64,000 nucleotides of DNA, taken from NCBI GenBank assembly GCA_903813345.2, contig CAIIXF020000003.1, forward strand, positions 18,924,931 to 18,988,930, in the 5' to 3' direction. The stretch comes from Owenia fusiformis. Its lineage: Eukaryota; Annelida; Polychaeta; Sabellida; Oweniidae. The position numbers and the translations under genes were made by a program. The notes under the pieces were generated by a model. That model saw only the letters and a program-made list of their open reading frames with translations, ran no database searches and was not told where the DNA came from. Shown here in pieces: positions 44,841 to 55,930 of this stretch (position 1 is its first letter; every line of letters starts with the position of its first letter).

Positions 44841-47366
44841 GGTAAAGTAGGGTATGTAGGACTTTTTGAAAGTTTATTTGATCAATCTGCATCGTGAATA
44901 CTGGCAAGTGCGAATTTCAAACTTCAAAATGGCTTAGAGTCTTAACCGGGGGTCGGATTGCAATTTTAATTTCAGATCCGGATTCCTTAGGAAATTATGC
45001 CCCTAATAACTCATACGTTAAATTTGGAGAACTTTTTATTTTGACCTACATTTCGATCACCAGATCTCAAAAGTGGGTCTAAAAACTTCTTGACGGCAAA
45101 AAGTTAACATTATAAGCACACTCTTTGCTACATGTATACAAAATTTCGAAGAATATCATTGAAGTGTAGTGTCCGAATTGCAAAAATAAGAAAAAACTAA
45201 GAATTTGACCTAGATGTTGAACTAGGTATTTTGGTGTCCAAATTTTGAAGGAAAGTAGCTTTTGAGGTCCCCTTCTTTTATGGGCTTTCATTATGTTTAG
45301 CTGTACTCATTCTATATCTTGTATTTTTACACTTCAAAAAATTATTAGGTCCCATTGATTTAACATGGGGCACCAAATTTAGCGATTTTTGAGCTTTCAA
45401 AACATCATAACTTCTGAACAAGATGTCGAATCGAAATTTGGTTTGCAGATTCGGATTCCTGACAAAATTCTACCCCTAATTCATAACTCATACGTTAAAT
45501 TTAGAATTTTTTTATTTTGACCTACTTTTTGGACACGCCATAACTTCCGAACCGGAAGTCGGATCGAAATATGGTTTGCAGATTCCGATTCCTGACAAGA
45601 TTCTATCCCTGATTCATAACTCATAAGTTAAATTTGAAGAATTTTTTATTTTGACCTACTTTTGGGACACCATATCTCAAAAGTGGGTCAAAATACTTCC
45701 TGACGGCAAAAGGCTAACACTATTAGCACACTCTTGGCTACATGTATACACGATTTCGAAGAATATAATTAAAGTGTAGTGTCAGAATCGCAAAAATAAG
45801 GAAAAACTTTGAATTTGACCTAGATTTTGACCTTGGCATTTTTGTGTCCAAATTTTTAAGCTAGATGGCTTTTGAGGTCCCCTTCTTTTAAAAGCTTCCA
45901 TTATATTTAGCTGAACTCAGTCTATATTTCGTATTTTTCACTTCAAAAAAATCTTTTTTCCCATTGACTTAACATGGGCACCAAATTTAGCGATTTTTGA
46001 GCTTTCAAACGATATAACTTCCGAACCGGAAGTCGGATCGAAATTTGGTTTTCAGATTCGGAATCCTGAGAAAATTTCCTACAAGACCGGTAGCATGGAC
46101 ATTGAATTGGGAGAACTTTTTTTTGGACCTCGTTTTCGGACACTGATATCTCGAAATCGGTTTGAGATATCAAAAAACTAAATCGACCTGTTTTCCCCTA
46201 CTTTTTTATGAGGAACACAATGAAAAAAACCCGGATTGAAAATATTGAAGGACGACCGAGAAAATTGAAAAAAGTGACAAAGTACTGGATTTGACCTAGT
46301 TCTTGACCTTTGACCTAGATAAAAATTTGACCTAGTTTCCCATCATCCCAGATACATTCCCTAGTTGATCATGTAAGCAGCTTAAAGTAAGCTCTTCTAG
46401 TTGGTGAGAAATCTGGGAAGGAGGAAGAGGAAGAAAGAATAATAATAACTAGACATGTAAATTGAACAAGTTCAATTTAAGACTCCAGATTTAAAACTTT
46501 TTTTAAGCTGAGTCATCCAAAATACTGTAAGCTGAGCCATTCAGAATAAGCTGAGTCATCTAGAATACAGACATTTAGACAACTCTTAAGTAAGTTATCT
46601 TCGTCTCCATTGGCTTAACATGGGGATATCATAATATCGACTTTTCGAGACTTCAAACAACTATAACTATCTAACCAGAATTTGGGTCGAAATTTGGTTT
46701 GCAGATTCGAATTTCTGAGAAAATTCTACGTTTGTGTCATAACTCATACATTAAATTTTGAGAACTTTTTGTGTTGACCTACTTTCCGGACGCCATTTCT
46801 CAAAATCGGTAAGAGTAATCAAAAAATACTAATATTGAATAGTGACAAAGATAATTGACATAACATGGGATATCAAAATACCAATTTTTTAATTTTTCAA
46901 AACGCCATTACTTCCAAACCGAGTGTCGGATTGAAATTTGATTTGCAGATTCGGATTCCTGAGAAAATTCTACCCTTAATTCATAACTCATACGTTAAAT
47001 TTGGAGAAACTTTCATGTTGACCTACTTTTCGGACACTATATCTCAAAAGTGGGTCAAAATACTTTCTGACGGCAAAAGGCTAACACTATTAGCACACTC
47101 TTTGCTACCTGTATCCAAAATTTTGAAGCAAATAATTAAAGTGTAGTGTCAGAATCGCAAAAATAAGTTAAAACTATAAATTTGACCTAGATTTTGACCT
47201 AGGCATTTTGGTGTCCAAATTGTGAAGCTAGCTAGCTTTTGAGGTCCCTTTCTTTTATAGGCTTTTATTATGTAAAGCTGTACTTAGTCTATATCTCGTA
47301 TTTTACACTTCAAAAAAATCTTTTTCCCATTGCCATAACATGGGGCACCAAATTTACGATTTTCAT

Positions 47367-48096
47367 CTGGAGTCTAATAATAGGATTTGCCCATACGCGT
47401 ATAGAGGCTAATGGCTCTACGGACGCTCTGAGGGCCTATAATGGTCGATTAAAGGTCGGGGAATCTAGGGAGGTAGTTGGGGAGAGTGCCTGGCTCGTGC
47501 TTCGCGGATCCGTCGAGGTCAAAAAATAGTCCTTCAAAAAATAGGCCTTCCAGACGTTTATATAGAGCTTTCGACGTAGATTCGAGCAGCGTACGTGTCG
47601 TTCTACATTCCGCAATCGTTAGTTTGACGAAGGGAATCGTTGTTTTAGAAATGCTCTAGTCATCGTTCGGGCCTATTTTCTTTCAAATGTCTGTTGTTCG
47701 CAGAGATACGTATACCAAGTGTATACCAGGTGCCGTCTAAATATACGGCAACGGTGGCCCGTACGCGAACTTCAAACGCGTATATCTCGATAACTAATGG
47801 TCGGATTGAAATTTGGTTCACTGTTTTTTTAACGCTCGGAAAACTGTCTTTCCGACCAGCTAGTTTTCCTCCGATTCTGACTTCTTAAGGAGGCTCGAGA
47901 GGCCAAAATAGCGGAAATGCAGATTTCGACCTAGATTTCGACCTTTGACCCAGATAAGGATTTGACCTAATTTCCCACCAACTACGCCTAGCCCCCTAAC
48001 AACGTGTATGAGTAGATTTATCCAAATATCTCTCGTTGGTGAGAACGTGTGTGAGGAGGATTTTTGCTTTTTGCACATACGAAAGCAAAAATCACT
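47367..48096. repeat. divergent, CpG-richer module in the array
   Basis: After a terminal-looking CATCTGGAGTCTAATAATA at 47367 the sequence changes character: it is richer in CG (ATACGCGTATAGAGG, TCCGTCGAGGTC, CGCGTATATCTCGATAAC). It still keeps family landmarks at its end, such as TAATGGTCGGATTGAAATTT, TTTGACCCAGATAAGGATTT and CTAATTTCCCACC. Frames of 60-96 codons cross it without any recognised domain. It is read as a distant member of the same element family inserted next to the standard modules. Confidence 0.6.
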
Positions 48097-49681
48097 AGAC
48101 ATGTAAATTGAACAAGTTCAATTTAAGACTCCAGATTTTAGACTTTTTTTAAGCTGAGTCATCCAAATACTTGTAAGCTGAGTCATTCAGAATAAGCTGA
48201 GTCAGCTAGAATATAGACATTTAGACAACTCTTAAGAATGTTATCTTCGACTCCATTGGCTTAACATGGGGATATCATCATATCGACTTTTCGAGACTTC
48301 AAACCGCTATAACTATCTAATCAGAAGTTGAATCGAAATTTAGTTTAAAGATTCAGATTCCTGGGAAAATTCTACCCTTAATTCATAACTCATACGTTAA
48401 ATTTGGAGAACTTTTTATTTTGACCTACTTTTCAGACACCATATCTCAAAAGTGGGTCAAAATACTTTCTGACGGCAGAAGGCTAACACTATGAGCACAC
48501 TCTTTGCTACCTGTATACAAAATTTCGAAGCAAATCATTAAAGTGTAATGTCAGAATCGCAAAAATAAGGAAAAACTATGAATTTGACCTAGATTTTGAC
48601 CTAGGCATTTTGGTGTCCAAATTTTAAAGCTAGATAGCCTTCGAGGCCCCCTTATTTTATAGGCTTTCAGAATGTTAAGCTGTACTCAGTTTATATCTGG
48701 TATTTTACACTTCAAAAAAATCTTTTTTCTCATTGACATAACATGGGGCACCAAATTTAGCGATTTTTGAGCTTTCAAAACGCCATAACTTCCGACCCGA
48801 AAGTCGGATTGAAATTTGGTTTGCAGATTCGGATTCCTGGGAAAATTCTACCCTTAATGCATAGCTCACATGTTAAATTTGGAGAACTTTTTATTTTGAC
48901 CTACTTTGCTGACACCATATCTCAAAAGTGGGTCAAAATACTTTCTGACGGCAAAAGGCTAACACTATTAGCACAATCTTTGCTACCTGTATACAAAATT
49001 TTGAAGTGAATTATTAAAGTGTAGTGTCAGAATCGTAAAAATAAGGAAAAACTATGAATTTGACCTAGATTTTGTCCTAGGCATTTTGGTGTCCAAATTT
49101 TGAAGCTATGTAGCTTTTGAGGTCCCCTTCTTTTATAAGTATTCATTATGTTAAGCTGTACTAAGTCTATATCTTGAATTTTACACTTCGAAAAAGTCTT
49201 TTTTCCCATTGACTTAACATAGGCACCAAATTTAGCGATTTTTGAGCTTTCAAAACGCCATAACTTCCGAATCGAAATCGAAATTTGGTTTGCAGATTCG
49301 GATTCCTGAGATCATTCTACCCTTATTTCATAACTCACATGTTGAATTTGGAGAACTTTTTGTTCTGACCTACTTTCCGGATGCCATATCTCAAAATTGG
49401 TAAAAGTAATCAAAAATCTAATGTCATATCTTTGCTTCGGCTATTTCTTAACTACATAATGAAAAAAAGATGAAGGAGTTCCGATAATTATCGAAGAAGA
49501 TAATTGAAAGAATGTTGAAAATGTAAGATTTGGCCTAGTTCTTGACCTTTGACCTAGATAAAAATTTGACCTAATTTCCCAGAAAGCCAGAAACATTCCT
49601 TAGTTAACCATGTAAGTTGGTTTAAGTAAGATGTTATAGTTGATGAGAAAATCTGTATGGAGGAAGATGGAAAGAATAATA

Positions 49682-49850
49682 ATAAGAAAACAGGCAAAAG
49701 CAATAGACTCCAGATTTTCATCTGGAGTCTAATAATAAAGAAAACAGGCAAAAACAATAGACTCCAGATTTTCAATCTGGAGTCTAATAATAAAGAAAAC
49801 TGGCAAAAGCAATAGACTCCAGATTTTCAATCTGGAGTCTAATAATATTG
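49682..49850. repeat. three 56-bp hairpin units of fused element ends
   Basis: Three tandem units each contain GACTCCAGATTTTC directly followed by the complementary ATCTGGAGTC, then TAATAATAA and GAAAACAGGCAAAAGCAAT. The hairpin joins the left-end word of the array modules to its mirror, as if terminal repeats were fused with nothing between them. Confidence 0.85.
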
Positions 49851-49851
49851 T

Positions 49852-50030
49852 ACAAATAGTGACTGCCATTGAGGGAAATAGTGCAAAATATTTTCCTCGA
49901 GGGAGTATCCTGTCCACTGATATGTTCCCGAGGCTGCAGGCCGAGGGAACAAGTCAGTGGACAGGATATTCCCGAGAGGAAAATTTTTACACTATTTCCC
50001 GAAAATGTGGCAGTCACTATTTGTTTTATT
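49852..50030. mobile_element. foldback element with CAAATAGTGACTGCCA ends
   Basis: CAAATAGTGACTGCCATTG at the left and GCAGTCACTATTTG at the right enclose arms with GAGGGAAATAGTG and TATCCTGTCCACTG around a GAGGCTGCAGGCCGAGGG centre. A truncated copy begins at 50318 (CAAATAGTCACTGCCATCGA) and ends near 50405 at CCCGGGG. Three short frames across it are shadows. Confidence 0.85.
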
Positions 50031-50039
50031 ATATACCTG

Positions 50040-51200
50040 ATAAGTACTCTGTAAACAAAAGCAAAATGAGAAGTCTTTTCATTTCAATATCAAATGTTCA
50101 CAGGTTCTTATTGGCATTTTACCTTTAAACTCCTATAATCTCAGATTTGGGGGAAGACTATTGACTGGTCACATGACCTAACTGGTGATTAGTACAATTC
50201 ATCTTCCCCGAAAGCAGGGATTTAGGACTTTCCAGGGAATTAGTTCATCTATTCCATGCCATGTGACCATGAATAAGCCAATGAGCATCTAGAATACATT
50301 TGAGGTATATAATAAATACAAATAGTCACTGCCATCGAGGGAAATAGTGCAACATATTTCTCCCGGGGGATATCCTGTCCACTCAGCTTTATTTAGTCTA
50401 ATACCCGGGGCTTAGTTTCTATGTCATTAGCTACATAATTGATTAATTCAAATTAAATTGATTCACAAATGACAATTATAAAAGTACGGTATTTACATAA
50501 CAAGTTAATTAACCCCTCTGTAACTAATATAGAATAAAGTACAAAACCAATCTTCTGTTTGGGTCAAGAAGAACTTTATTAAGATTACGTAACATTGCGT
50601 AACTAATAGTTGTTTACAAATTTTAGTTTCTACCCAAAAAGCCCATTCTGCCTATCAGTGTCACCCTGCTGCGGAAATCCCGCCGTCTTTGAATGCAGGC
50701 TGTCGCATTCATTTAAACATTGGATATATAGAAATTATCCTATATGAGGTTCAGAATATTGGGATTATCTCAAGGCAAATATAATATATCTGCCCGAGGG
50801 CCGTAGGTATGTATTAACCTGTTGACTAAGCAGTCGATATACTCAAAAGCGACATGGTTGAAAGCCAAAAATCTCGCGCATGTGCGATCGAGGTAGGGTA
50901 GTGTGAATATATAACTGAGGTGGGGGAGTATGCTAGTAAATGGAATGAGTGTGTTAGTCAGTTGAGTGAGTATGTTAGTGGGTTGAGTCAGTCTTAAAAT
51001 GAGTTGCGCTAGCGTGTGAGTGAGGTGATATTAACTTACCGATGCATTCCAGATTTCGTTCGAAATTTACTTTGATCTGTGTGTAATTCTTAAGTATTCT
51101 ATGCTCACGGGTTACTAGAGTATCCGCGTATATTGACCGGTTCTAAGCTTACGAGTGTGACCGTATTTCTGTTCCTATAAACAGACGAGGTGAGTACTTG
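50040..51200. other. mostly non-coding; minor repeats
   Basis: It includes the truncated foldback copy at 50318-50405 and a degenerate 12-16-bp repeat at 50900-51010 (GAGTGTGTTAGTCAGTTGAG). A consensus donor GACGAGGTGAGT at 51185-51194 could end an untranslated first exon of the gene that follows, since no ATG frame precedes it. Confidence 0.4.
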
Positions 51201-51206
51201 CTTTTT

Positions 51207-51243
51207 ATGAACACTTTCGAACGTTTTCTTTTTATCCTACTTG
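51207..51243 (+). CDS. possible signal-peptide exon
   Basis: ATG opens MNTFERFLFILL, a plausible signal-peptide start, and one extra base precedes a GT (GTCAAT, a poor donor). The phase (1) matches the exon at 51507-51682. The weak donor and the consensus donor just upstream at 51189 both argue caution. Confidence 0.2.
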
Positions 51244-51506
51244 GTCAATGAATGATACTTGGTATACTTATAATGCCAGGCATATCACAAGGGGCCTTAA
51301 TCAAGAGAAAACGTATTAATATTAGATTGAAGCCGTAAAATCCTAGTTTCCAGCATCTTTGATCAGTTTTTGTGTAACACAACGCAACTCCGAAGAGGAT
51401 GACACATCTTATGTATAATATATAGCTAGATCTACGAATTAGTCATGAATATTTTAAATAATTTAGCCTGCTCTGTCCAAATATGATACATCTTTGAATT
51501 TTTGAG

Positions 51507-51682
51507 AATACGAATGTCACTGGTGCCCCATTATTGGAGAATACGGTTGTGAAACAATCAGTGGGCCGTGTTACACTCGTTTCCATGACATTTCACAAGC
51601 ATATCCTCTGGGAAAAGATAAATCCTTCTCTTGCTCATTCTACGGGGGATCATATAAACTGAGATTTGGAGATCTTGTTCAG
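51507..51682 (+). CDS. internal exon of a cysteine-rich extracellular protein
   Basis: A polypyrimidine acceptor (CATCTTTGAATTTTTGAG) is followed by two bases and 58 open codons ending at a GTTAGC donor in phase 0. The peptide reads YECHWCPIIGEYGCETISGP, CYTRFHDISQAYPLGKDKSF and SCSFYGGSYKLRFGDLVQ. Six cysteines, a C-x2-C start after a short hydrophobic lead, and no internal stop indicate a secreted or membrane-anchored domain. The opening recalls Ly6/uPAR-type three-finger folds, but the pattern is incomplete and the assignment is not made. Likely partner exons lie downstream at 52881-52903 and 52972-53113, with compatible phases. Confidence 0.5.
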
Positions 51683-52715
51683 GTTAGCCATAAAAAGGTT
51701 TGGGATTTGTTTTTTTCTACTGTGATATTAATGATTTGGCTCTAAGGCGAGAAATCTGTACTTTCTAATTGATATTCCATTATGAACAGTTACATTGCTA
51801 AAATAGCTCATGTTTAACATTTCTTTTGTAACATTACTATTTAATACAGCATAAACTATATTCAACAAACACAATTTCAAAAAGGATAATATAGAAGTTA
51901 ACCTTTATTTTCCATTTTAAGCAGCTGTGCCTCTCATGACTTTCCAAAACAGGTCATATTCGTAGCCTAAGAATCGGTCATACTCCATATACGTGGAAAC
52001 TCTATTAGCCCGTGTATGCTACTTATAACACAATATAATCCCTGTGACATTTTAACATTGCTTTGGACTTTTGCAAAGTGTTGTCAAGTGCAAGTGTTAC
52101 TCCTTGTGTGACACTTGATAGAACCAGTGCGAGTGTGAATGAAAATAAGTTATGTAAGGAAATTAACTGTTGGTATGACATAGATTGAAAATCGCATACG
52201 ATTAAATGCGTATTTCGCATATTATGATGCGGGTTACGAATCATACACGTAGTTCGAGTGTCGCATCTTATGCTTCGACTTTTCTAATGGATCGTTTATT
52301 GATTCAAAACAAATTCTATAGGCGGGTCCATAGGCCACAAATGCATAATATAATAATAATATAATATAATGCTTTCGTATAAATCTTATAACCTTCATCA
52401 ACAAGCCATTATTACCCAATAAAACTCACTCCATATTGACATTTAATGAAAAAGTTGTGTATCATTGATTTGTCTAATGCAGGAAATAGATAATAAATAT
52501 TTTATAAAAAAGTATCCAAGCGTGGAGTATACTGTTATTGTGTTTTTATGCAACTTCACATATTTACTATCACAATAAAATCGGTAATCTCGGGATGGCC
52601 TGGTATGATTAGATAACTCCCACTTGCCAGCGCCCTCGACATGTGCATGAGCCAGGCAAGAATTGTATGACCCAGTTTATTGCGGTTTAGTTAAAACAAA
52701 CAATGTAAAATTTAT

Positions 52716-52859
52716 CTAAAGACATGACGACGGGGACGCTTTATCACACGTTGCGTGTTTCGGATATATTTTGACGTCGTACCACTGAGTGAGAGTGTCC
52801 GGAAATAGGCCCCCAAGTGGGCGCTCAATTTCCTCTTCTTCCACAAAGTCCAATTTGAA
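52716..52859 (-). CDS. possible terminal exon on the opposite strand
   Basis: On the minus strand ATGATATTAG is followed by 47 open codons and TAG: FKLDFVEEEEIERPLGGLFP, DTLTQWYDVKIYPKHATCDK, ASPSSCL. The composition is protein-like, yet the acceptor has a poor pyrimidine tract, and plus-strand exons on both sides suggest the other strand is the coding one. Kept as an alternative. Confidence 0.2.
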   Translation of the reverse strand, partial: FKLDFVEEEEIERPLGGLFPDTLTQWYDVKIYPKHATCDKASPSSCL

Positions 52860-52880
52860 CTAATATCATCAAATTTCCAG

Positions 52881-52903
52881 CTCCCGTATATGCATGATGC
52901 AAG
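52881..52903 (+). CDS. possible 23-bp microexon
   Basis: ATCAAATTTCCAG and GTAATT bound 23 bases that code LPYMHDA plus two bases. They link the phase-0 end of 51507-51682 to the phase-2 start of 52972-53113. The phase agreement is suggestive; the exon is too short to stand alone. Confidence 0.25.
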
Positions 52904-52971
52904 GTAATTCCAAAACGTGACGGGTACCGTTGACTTCAAGCAACACATACACACATAAAGTATGATATAAG

Positions 52972-53113
52972 AGGCTTTGATATGGCAGATAACATTACAA
53001 AACATTGGTTCCACGTTAACCCTTATGGTGACATCATGGAGGGTTGTAAGAACAGGTGGCCTCTTCAATCCAACATCAACGACACTTGGTGCCAGGGGAG
53101 ACCACGGTCGAAG
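52972..53113 (+). CDS. internal exon, Trp/Cys-rich
   Basis: After ATATAAG one base completes a codon and the frame reads GFDMADNITKHWFHVNPYGD, IMEGCKNRWPLQSNINDTWC, QGRPRSK, ending at a GTAATG donor in phase 0. Rare residues (Trp, Cys, His) at conserved-looking spacing and an N-glycosylation site (NDT) suit an extracellular domain. The frame is also open upstream to 52961. The opposite-strand 139-codon frame (52712-53131) is the competing reading and looks less protein-like. Family unknown. Confidence 0.35.
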
Positions 53114-53119
53114 GTAATG

Positions 53120-53960
53120 CAGTTGTGTCATAAAAGAACAACTTGTGTTTTTACATCATATTTTATTAGTCAGTTATGTGGTAGCATATTTGCTCCCGTA
53201 TTCTATCTTCGCTTATAATAGTCCACGGTATGAAATTTCTAGGACGTCTAATTAAGGAGTTGGTGGCACCATATCTGCATAATGATATTTGAGCTTATAT
53301 TTAGATACCTACATGTGTCCCGCGTTTTATTTTTGTATAGCCGTGATAAATACGGCGGGCTTTTAGGCCGAATAATGCATGTCATTATCAGGGGTCAAAA
53401 AACGTGTAAAACGTTTTTCGTATTTTTTTCATAATTTAAAGTACAAACATTAAAAGAAAATCACATGAAAATATTTTTAATATATACATCAAGTTTCTTG
53501 GCTATAATTTTGCGGTATGTGTTCCTTGAAATACCTTATATATAAAAAATCAAGGTTTCAACATTTTATGTCGTTTCGGAGATATTGGTGAAGCAATCAA
53601 TATATTGGCACCTTTATTACCTGTGAATAACATATGGTTATAATATGTTAGTTTTTTACTAAATTAGTTGTAATACATTTTGAGATATGGACAGCCGTAT
53701 TCAGGGGTCATTTGCCAATAAAGGGAGACTCGTTGTTCTTCTTTGTCTAATACCGTCTGCGATTGAAAATTGTTGCATATGGTTGAACATGAATTAGTTG
53801 CTTATATAAGGACCATATCTTCAACATTTGACTACATGGATCTTTGAGAAATGTCGGCAATAATGTAAAAATGAATCGATGTAATGCATCGCAGTGACAA
53901 ATATAATTGTTGTTATATTATACTGTTTGTTACACATTAATAAAAAATCAGAATTCTGAA
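53120..53960. other. no gene recognised
   Basis: AT-rich DNA with no splice-bounded open segment seen. It is presumed intronic or intergenic between the 53.1-kb exon and the frame at 53971. Confidence 0.4.
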
Positions 53961-53970
53961 GTAACAAAAC

Positions 53971-54306
53971 ATGAACGCACAAGTGGAAATGGAAAAGGCA
54001 CAGCAACAAATGGAATGTGTTCAAGAGTATACTAATATAAGGGAATATCAAAGCATTAACATGCAAAATGCCAACGCATATTCGTTACATACACCGAACG
54101 CCGAATATGTACTGTCAATGGACTTTATGTTGGAAGCTATAACAATATGTCATACCACTCTTGGTGGTGACATAAGAAACACTAGCAATCCCAAAGTCAA
54201 ACGTCTATCAACCCCTCCCGACCCACGAGCTAAGTATAAACATCATTCCAAGACCATTACACCAAGCAGCACCTCATTATACTCGAGTCATTACAACACA
54301 AATTGA
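53971..54306 (+). CDS. 111-codon frame with repeated tyrosine motifs
   Basis: ATG to TGA encodes MNAQVEMEKAQQQMECVQEY then TNIREYQSINMQNANAYSLH, TPNAEYVLSMDFM and a Ser/Thr/Pro-rich, basic tail. YTNI and YQSI fit Y-x-x-hydrophobic signals, and four tyrosines stand at close intervals. This would suit the cytoplasmic tail of a receptor, such as the C-terminal exon of the cysteine-rich gene upstream. There is no transmembrane segment in it and no clear acceptor just before the ATG. In AT-rich DNA a 111-codon frame can arise by chance. Confidence 0.3.
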   Translation: MNAQVEMEKAQQQMECVQEYTNIREYQSINMQNANAYSLHTPNAEYVLSMDFMLEAITICHTTLGGDIRNTSNPKVKRLSTPPDPRAKYKHHSKTITPSSTSLYSSHYNTN

Positions 54307-54907
54307 ATAAAAATACAAATAGTGAGCCAATACTCAAAACAATACTAATAGTATATTAGATATACAATATTTAGAATTTGGTCTTAATGCTTTGAGATAG
54401 ATATTATAATTCGTTTAACGTTTAAAAGGGTCAGCATCCCACTGCAAACCTAAAGCCTTCAGTTTTAGCAATTTAATTGACAATGCCTAAAATAATCCCC
54501 ACATCCTTCAGCATCTCGAGTACATAAACTTAAACGGTCGCAAAATCCAGAAATTATTTTACAAAAAGGAACACTGTTCATTAAACAAAACAAAATACCT
54601 CAAATAAAAATCAGTAACTATAGCATTTGGATTCACTCGCATAAACCAATCCTCTCATGAAAGCTCATATATAGAACTAATAATTCGTTTATAAATCACA
54701 GGTAATATTGCCTAACATAATGCATTCGCAAAAAAGTAACATCTCACATGAAAAATCAAAAACATAATAGCCTCATGAATATACTCACAAACACGAATAC
54801 CTCACATATAAATCGTAACTGATATAACAACTTCTTCAGTATAGTATATTCCTCGCTTATTATGTGGTACTGTATAAAATGCACTCAAAAAACCTCATAC
54901 TCCACAT
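54307..54907. other. no gene recognised
   Basis: AT-rich DNA with many CTCATATA and CTCACA words at loose intervals (54655-54900), hinting at an old degenerate tandem repeat. No coding signal. Confidence 0.4.
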
Positions 54908-55316
54908 CACGCGGTACTAACTTCGACCGTTAATTTGAATTTTTGACCTACCAGGTGCTTGAAAATCAAGGATTGCAAGTCTCATACTGCACCGTTTTTC
55001 TTCAAACTTATACCATTAAAAGCAAAACAAAATTGCCTTTCTGTCGGTGCATTACTTGATTGTAAAGAGTCCCTCGTTCACGCAGCGTTTTGGTCCCCAA
55101 TTGTCGGAAGGCCTTCTTACAGCTGGGGACCAAAATGCCGCTGGAAGTAGGGTCTCTTATTAAGAGAATAATGTACCATCAGAAAGGGATTTTTGTTATG
55201 CTTTGAATGGAACAAGTTTGAAGAAAAACGGTGCAGAATGAGACTCATAATCCTTGATTTTCAAACATCCGGTAGGTCCAAAATTCAAATTAACGGTCGA
55301 AGTTAGGACCGCGTGC
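54908..55316. mobile_element. ~400-bp foldback element
   Basis: CACGCGGTACTAACTTCGAC at the left is mirrored by GGTCGAAGTTAGGACCGCGTG at the right. The arms include CTTGAAAATCAAGGATT and GCACCGTTTTTCTTCAAACT and converge on TTTTGGTCCCCA / TGGGGACCAAAA near 55110. It has no coding content; the 63-codon frame is a by-product. Confidence 0.85.
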
Positions 55317-55476
55317 ACATAAAAACTTGGATTAATCAAACGTTATAGGATGCGCCTCACATAAAAAAAACAATATAGCATCACAGAGTGCACTATTTGA
55401 AAGAAATACCTTTTATAAAATTTCAAATATTATCACTACTACCCACCTAGTTACACAGACGTATCGTCAGTGTATC

Positions 55477-55507
55477 ATGGCTGAACTACTTCCGGGATTT
55501 GAATTTG
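55477..55507 (+). CDS. start-exon-like segment, left palindrome arm
   Basis: ATG GCT GAA opens MAELLPGFEF plus one base before GTAAGATATT. It is the same exon as 55900-55930 on the other strand, with two amino-acid differences. It could be the captured first exon of a host gene. No downstream exon was found. Confidence 0.3.
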
Positions 55508-55899
55508 GTAAGATATTTTTATTTCTCGATTTACATCTACTTATAAGTCACGATGTGGATTATAATTTGGCTCGAAGTTATGGGAGATAATCTAGTTTAA
55601 GAATGTGTCGATGGTTTTAGGTTTGGTATGTTAACGAAGACGCATTTCACATATTTAGTCCCTCGCTTTTGTTACACTGACGACCGGCATTAATATTGCC
55701 AATAGTACACTGATATTGGTCGTTCGTCAGTGTAACAAAAGCGAGGGACTAAATACCTGAATTGTGTCTTTGTTAACATATAAAACCTAAAACCATCGAC
55801 ACATTCTCAAACAAGACTATCTTCCTTAACTTCGAGGCAAATTATTATCCACAACGTGACTTATAAGTAGGTGTAAATCGGGAAATAAAAAAATCTTAC

Positions 55900-55930
55900 C
55901 GAAACCTAGTCCCGGAAGTAGTTCCGCCAT
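55900..55930 (-). CDS. start-exon-like segment, right palindrome arm
   Basis: On the minus strand ATG GCG GAA opens MAELLPGLGF plus one base before GTAAGATTTT. Upstream GTATCGTCAGTGTATC is shared with the left arm. The two exons point toward each other. Confidence 0.3.

Larger units (their letters stand above)
40316..49850. repeat. composite higher-order array, 475-bp inner period
   Basis: An inner ~475-bp unit is anchored by ACATGGGGCACCAAATTTAG (41132, 41607, 42083; 43028, 43508, 44118; 45364, 45970; 46618, 46860, 47337; 48265, 48742, 49217). It contains CCATAACTTCCGAACCGGAA, GGACACCATATCTCAAAAG and GTGTAGTGTCAGAATCGC. Five larger modules begin near 40316, 42556, 44597, 46449 and 48096 with AACAAGTTCAATTTAAGACT then CCAGATTT. 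They close with TTGACCTAATTTCCCA, GGTGAGAAATCTGGGAAGG and an AATAATAATAACTAG junction. Two start types alternate (A: GAGTAAGTAGCT minirepeats; B: AAGCTGAGTCATCC). Frames of 60-104 codons recur because the units are conserved. No protein family was recognised. Confidence 0.9.

Noticed and set aside
49682-49850. Helitron 3' terminus (hairpin followed by CTAAT)
   Set aside because: The hairpin abuts the CTAA directly instead of lying upstream of it, there is no TC 5' end, and no Rep/helicase is present.
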